Of a stretch of 8,482 bases of DNA, positions 6,156 to 8,482 are shown piece after piece. The stretch covers positions 1 to 8,482 of the forward strand of contig CAAFWU010000014.1 in assembly GCA_900766825.1 (NCBI GenBank). The letters are read 5' to 3'. Position 1 is the stretch's first letter. Each line of letters opens with the position of its first letter. The notes below the pieces were generated by a model, which was not told where the DNA came from, ran no database searches, and saw nothing but the letters and a program-made list of their open reading frames with translations. This DNA comes from Bacteroidales bacterium. GTDB lineage: Bacteria; Bacteroidota; Bacteroidia; Bacteroidales; Marinilabiliaceae. The position numbers and the translations under genes were made by a program.

Positions 6156-7355
6156 ATGGAAAGAACCTGGAGGTGGTTTGGCAAGAAAGATAAAATTACA
6201 CTTGCCATGCTGCAGCAGATTGGTGTCGAGGGCATTGTAACGGCCCTGCACGATGTGCCCAATGGTGAGGTGTGGACGCGCGAAGCCATTCACGACCTGC
6301 GCACGTACATAGAGAGCTATGGCATGCGATGGTCGGTGGTGGAGAGTCTGCCCGTGTGCGAAAGCATAAAGTATGGTGGTGCAGACCGCGACCAACTTAT
6401 TGAGCGCTACAAGGTTAGCTTGCGCAATCTGGCGGCCGAGGGCATACACACGGTGTGCTATAACTTTATGCCAGTGCTGGATTGGGCCCGAACCGACCTA
6501 AGTCATGCAAACCCCAATGGGTCCACAAACCTCTACTTCAGTCATGCGCAGTTTGCCTATTTCGACATCTGCATTCTTAAGCGCGAGGGAGCCGAGGCTT
6601 CGTGGCCCGCAAGTGTCTTGTCCGAGGTCGAGGAACTTAAGAAGACTATGACCAAGGAGGATGAGGCCCGTTTGGTGGACAACATAATTGTTAAGACTCA
6701 AGGCTTTGTCTCTGGCAACATCCGCGAGGACGAAGAGCGACCTGTGGAACTTTTCCGCGAATTGCTTAAACTCTACGATGGCATTGACCGCGAGGCGTTG
6801 AGAGCCAATATGCGCTATTTCCTCGAGGCCATAATGCCCGTTTGCGACGAGTGCGACATATATATGTGTGTTCACCCCGACGACCCCCCATTCCAAATCT
6901 TGGGCCTGCCCCGAATTGTGACGTGCGACGAAGACATAGCTTGGTTCCTTAGTGCGGTGGATAACAAACACAATGGTCTGACGTTCTGCGCTGGTTCGCT
7001 ATCGGCAGGGGCTCACAACGATGTGGTGGCTTTGGCCCGAAAATATGCCAGCCGAACGGCCTTTGTGCACCTCCGTTCGTGCCACATATTCCCCAATGGG
7101 GACTTTACCGAGGCCAGTCACTTGGGTGGCAGGGCAGACCTTATTGAGTTGGCACGTATATTTGAACGCGAGAACCCCAAGTTGCCTATGCGCGTGGACC
7201 ATGGCATGACAATGTTGGGCGACGAGGAGAAGAATTACAATGCGGGCTACAGTTTCTTGGGGCGCATGTTCGCCTTGGGGCAAGTTCAGGGCATACTGGC
7301 CACCGTGGACCGCGAGTTGGGCATTGAGTATAGGCAGCCAGGGTTCTTTGATTAG
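6156..7355 (+). CDS. uxuA: Mannonate dehydratase
   Basis: UxuA removes water from D-mannonate to give 2-keto-3-deoxy-D-gluconate, in the cytosol, as part of glucuronate breakdown. The 399-residue protein is full length compared with E. coli UxuA (about 394). It opens with the family signature TWRWFGKKDKI and has an MRWSVVESLPV strand at about 58-67. The metal-binding and active-site positions of this TIM-barrel family are visible: H240 in CVHPDDPP, C278 in FCAGS, H305 in FVHLRS and D348 in RVDHG, corresponding to the Mn2+ ligands known from characterised UxuA enzymes. The C-terminal GYSFLGRMFALGQVQGI segment is typical. The start is set by AAGGAG four bases upstream. It is the first gene of an operon with the SDR oxidoreductase 46 bp downstream, consistent with consecutive steps. 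No transporter or UxaC isomerase is present in the window. Confidence 0.96.
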   Translation: MERTWRWFGKKDKITLAMLQQIGVEGIVTALHDVPNGEVWTREAIHDLRTYIESYGMRWSVVESLPVCESIKYGGADRDQLIERYKVSLRNLAAEGIHTVCYNFMPVLDWARTDLSHANPNGSTNLYFSHAQFAYFDICILKREGAEASWPASVLSEVEELKKTMTKEDEARLVDNIIVKTQGFVSGNIREDEERPVELFRELLKLYDGIDREALRANMRYFLEAIMPVCDECDIYMCVHPDDPPFQILGLPRIVTCDEDIAWFLSAVDNKHNGLTFCAGSLSAGAHNDVVALARKYASRTAFVHLRSCHIFPNGDFTEASHLGGRADLIELARIFERENPKLPMRVDHGMTMLGDEEKNYNAGYSFLGRMFALGQVQGILATVDRELGIEYRQPGFFD

Positions 7356-7401
7356 GTCCTCGATTTTGGGGCTGCATAACATAAACACAAAATTTTGAAT
7401 T

Positions 7402-8214
7402 ATGAGTAAGCTGTTTGACATACAGGGTCACGTTGTTGTGATAACGGGCGGCACAGGGGTTTTGGGTCGTTGCATTGCAAAATATTTGGCGCAAGAGGGG
7501 GCTCGCGTTGTTGTCTTGGGTCGCAAGGAGTCTGTGGGCCAGGAGGTTGTGACCGACATTGTGGCCCAAGGTGGCGAGGCTTGTTTCCTCAAGGCCGACG
7601 TTATGGATCAAGGTCAGATGGAGGGTGTGTGCAACGAGGTCTTGGCCCGATATGGTCAGGTGGATGCTCTGCTGAATGCGGCAGGCGGCAATATGCCTGG
7701 AGCCACCATTGCTCCCGACCAGACTTTTTTCGACCTTAAGGCCGAGGAGTTTCAGAAGGTGCTGTCGCTCAACCTAACGGGAACGGTTATTCCAACCCAA
7801 GTCTTTTTGCGCCCAATGGCCGAAAGGGGCAAGGGGGCTATAGTTAACTTTTCGTCCATGGCGGCCTTTAGACCCATGACCCGCGTGTGTGGCTACGCTG
7901 CAGCCAAGGCTGGCATATCGAATTTCACGGCATATATGGCCACCGAGTGCGCACGCAAGTTTGGCGAGGGCATACGCGTAAATGCCATTGCACCAGGGTT
8001 TTTCATTACGGAACAGAATAGGTCGTTGCTCACAAATCCCGATGGAACGTTTACTCAGCGCGGCCAGGATGTTATACGTCAGACACCCTTTGGTCGAATG
8101 GGTGAACCCGACGAGCTCTGTGGCACCATACACTACTTGATATCGGACGCAGCAAAGTTTGTGACTGGCACGGTGGCTGTGGTGGACGGCGGATTTAATG
8201 CTTTTGCCATGTAA
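7402..8214 (+). CDS. SDR-family D-mannonate (fructuronate) oxidoreductase
   Basis: This 270-residue classical short-chain dehydrogenase has a TGGTGVLG nucleotide loop (15-22), NAAG at 92-95 and N124 in SLNLTG. The catalytic set is Ser151/152 in NFSSM, Y165 and K169 (GYAAAKAG), and it ends in the usual VDGGFNAF. The GGNMPGATIAPDQTFFDL insertion (95-112) is what I associate with mannonate oxidoreductases of the B. subtilis YjmF and Thermotoga UxuD type, which reduce D-fructuronate to D-mannonate with NAD(P)H. It lies 46 bp after uxuA, the next enzyme of the pathway, which supports the same assignment. The family is unrelated to E. coli UxuB (mannitol dehydrogenase family), so I leave the symbol blank. 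R41 after the second strand might favour NADPH, but this is uncertain. The substrate assignment is partly inferred from the neighbour; a related sugar-acid reductase is the alternative. Confidence 0.85.
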   Translation: MSKLFDIQGHVVVITGGTGVLGRCIAKYLAQEGARVVVLGRKESVGQEVVTDIVAQGGEACFLKADVMDQGQMEGVCNEVLARYGQVDALLNAAGGNMPGATIAPDQTFFDLKAEEFQKVLSLNLTGTVIPTQVFLRPMAERGKGAIVNFSSMAAFRPMTRVCGYAAAKAGISNFTAYMATECARKFGEGIRVNAIAPGFFITEQNRSLLTNPDGTFTQRGQDVIRQTPFGRMGEPDELCGTIHYLISDAAKFVTGTVAVVDGGFNAFAM

Positions 8215-8263
8215 CGCCAAGAGCCTTGAGCAGGACCATACTCCTTTGGCCAGACGATTGTTA

Positions 8264-8321
8264 GCGTTCCCTTGGTGGCTGTTTCCCTCTTTTTGGGGGA
8301 TGTGGGCCACCAAGGGAACGC
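8264..8321 (+). terminator. Long perfect hairpin after the uxuA operon; probable terminator
   Basis: GCGTTCCCTTGGTGGC (8264-8279) and GCCACCAAGGGAACGC (8306-8321) are exact 16-bp inverted repeats 50 bp past the SDR stop. The 26-nt loop can form a second small stem (TCCC 8284-8287 with GGGA 8297-8300). Only a weak T tract (CATTTTG) follows; a T9 run lies further on at 8350-8358. Terminator is the simplest reading. The stem is unusually long and GC-rich with a poor U tract, so an mRNA-stabilising hairpin or small mobile palindrome is also possible. Confidence 0.55.
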
Positions 8322-8378
8322 CATTTTGTAAGGAGGAGAAGGGGCAAAATTTTTTTTTAATAAAAAGGAGGTGTAATG

Positions 8379-8409
8379 CTTGTAGAAAACAGAATTATTA
8401 CTAATTTTG
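8379..8409 (+). promoter_or_regulatory. Strong Bacteroidetes-type promoter for a gene beyond the edge
   Basis: CTTG (8379-8382), a 19-nt spacer and TAATTTTG (8402-8409) give a perfect -7 box, followed by the GC that often comes next in these promoters. Transcription would start near 8415 and run rightward off the window. The last three bases (8480-8482) are an ATG after an A-rich stretch and may be the start codon, but no coding sequence is visible. Confidence 0.65.
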
Positions 8410-8482
8410 CATCGTCATTTTGAGAGGCATTAAGACAAAGGCTTGGTATGAGGGGCTTTGCTTATCAATAAATCGAAGAATG

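Noticed and set aside
8264..8321. Invertible DNA switch flanked by the 16-bp inverted repeats
   Set aside because: The enclosed segment is only 26 bp, carries no promoter match, and no recombinase gene is in the window; a transcript hairpin explains it better.

Overview
The window most likely comes from a gut-type member of the Bacteroidales. The evidence is the gene families present: a DUF5703 secreted protein, a UxuA mannonate dehydratase paired with an SDR-type mannonate oxidoreductase, and a three-domain Xaa-Pro aminopeptidase. Four sites also match the Bacteroidetes promoter pattern (TTG or TTTG, a 19-nt spacer, then TAnnTTTG). No rRNA, tRNA, CRISPR array or transposase was found. The exact genus cannot be named from the sequence.

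Left block (about 1-1840), visibly AT-rich, transcribed leftward. It holds an XRE-HTH/ImmA-IrrE fusion regulator (431-1507), a short DUF4417-like protein (52-390) and the first 22 codons of a third gene (65 to the edge), which overlaps the DUF4417 stop by 14 bp. The tight packing suggests one operon. A good promoter lies just in front of the regulator, with two palindromes behind it that could be operators. This is the accessory-looking and least described part. The regulator has HELCY where an active zinc peptidase would have HExxH, and the DUF4417 protein lacks the family's N-terminal half.

Middle block. A secreted DUF5703 protein (1843-4068, +) converges on a cytosolic Xaa-Pro aminopeptidase (4162-5943, -). 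A strong, apparently bidirectional hairpin terminator separates them.

Right block (about 6010-8330, +). uxuA (6156-7355) and an SDR D-mannonate/fructuronate oxidoreductase (7402-8214) form a two-gene operon. It has a recognisable promoter and ends near a 16-bp perfect stem (8264-8321). Together the two enzymes interconvert D-fructuronate, D-mannonate and 2-keto-3-deoxygluconate, the lower glucuronate pathway. The secreted DUF5703 protein nearby may release or process uronate-containing glycans, but that link rests on proximity only. A further promoter at 8379-8409 points to another gene starting at or just beyond the right edge.

No clearly new multi-gene system is proven here. The best candidate for follow-up is the leftward three-gene AT-rich cluster.
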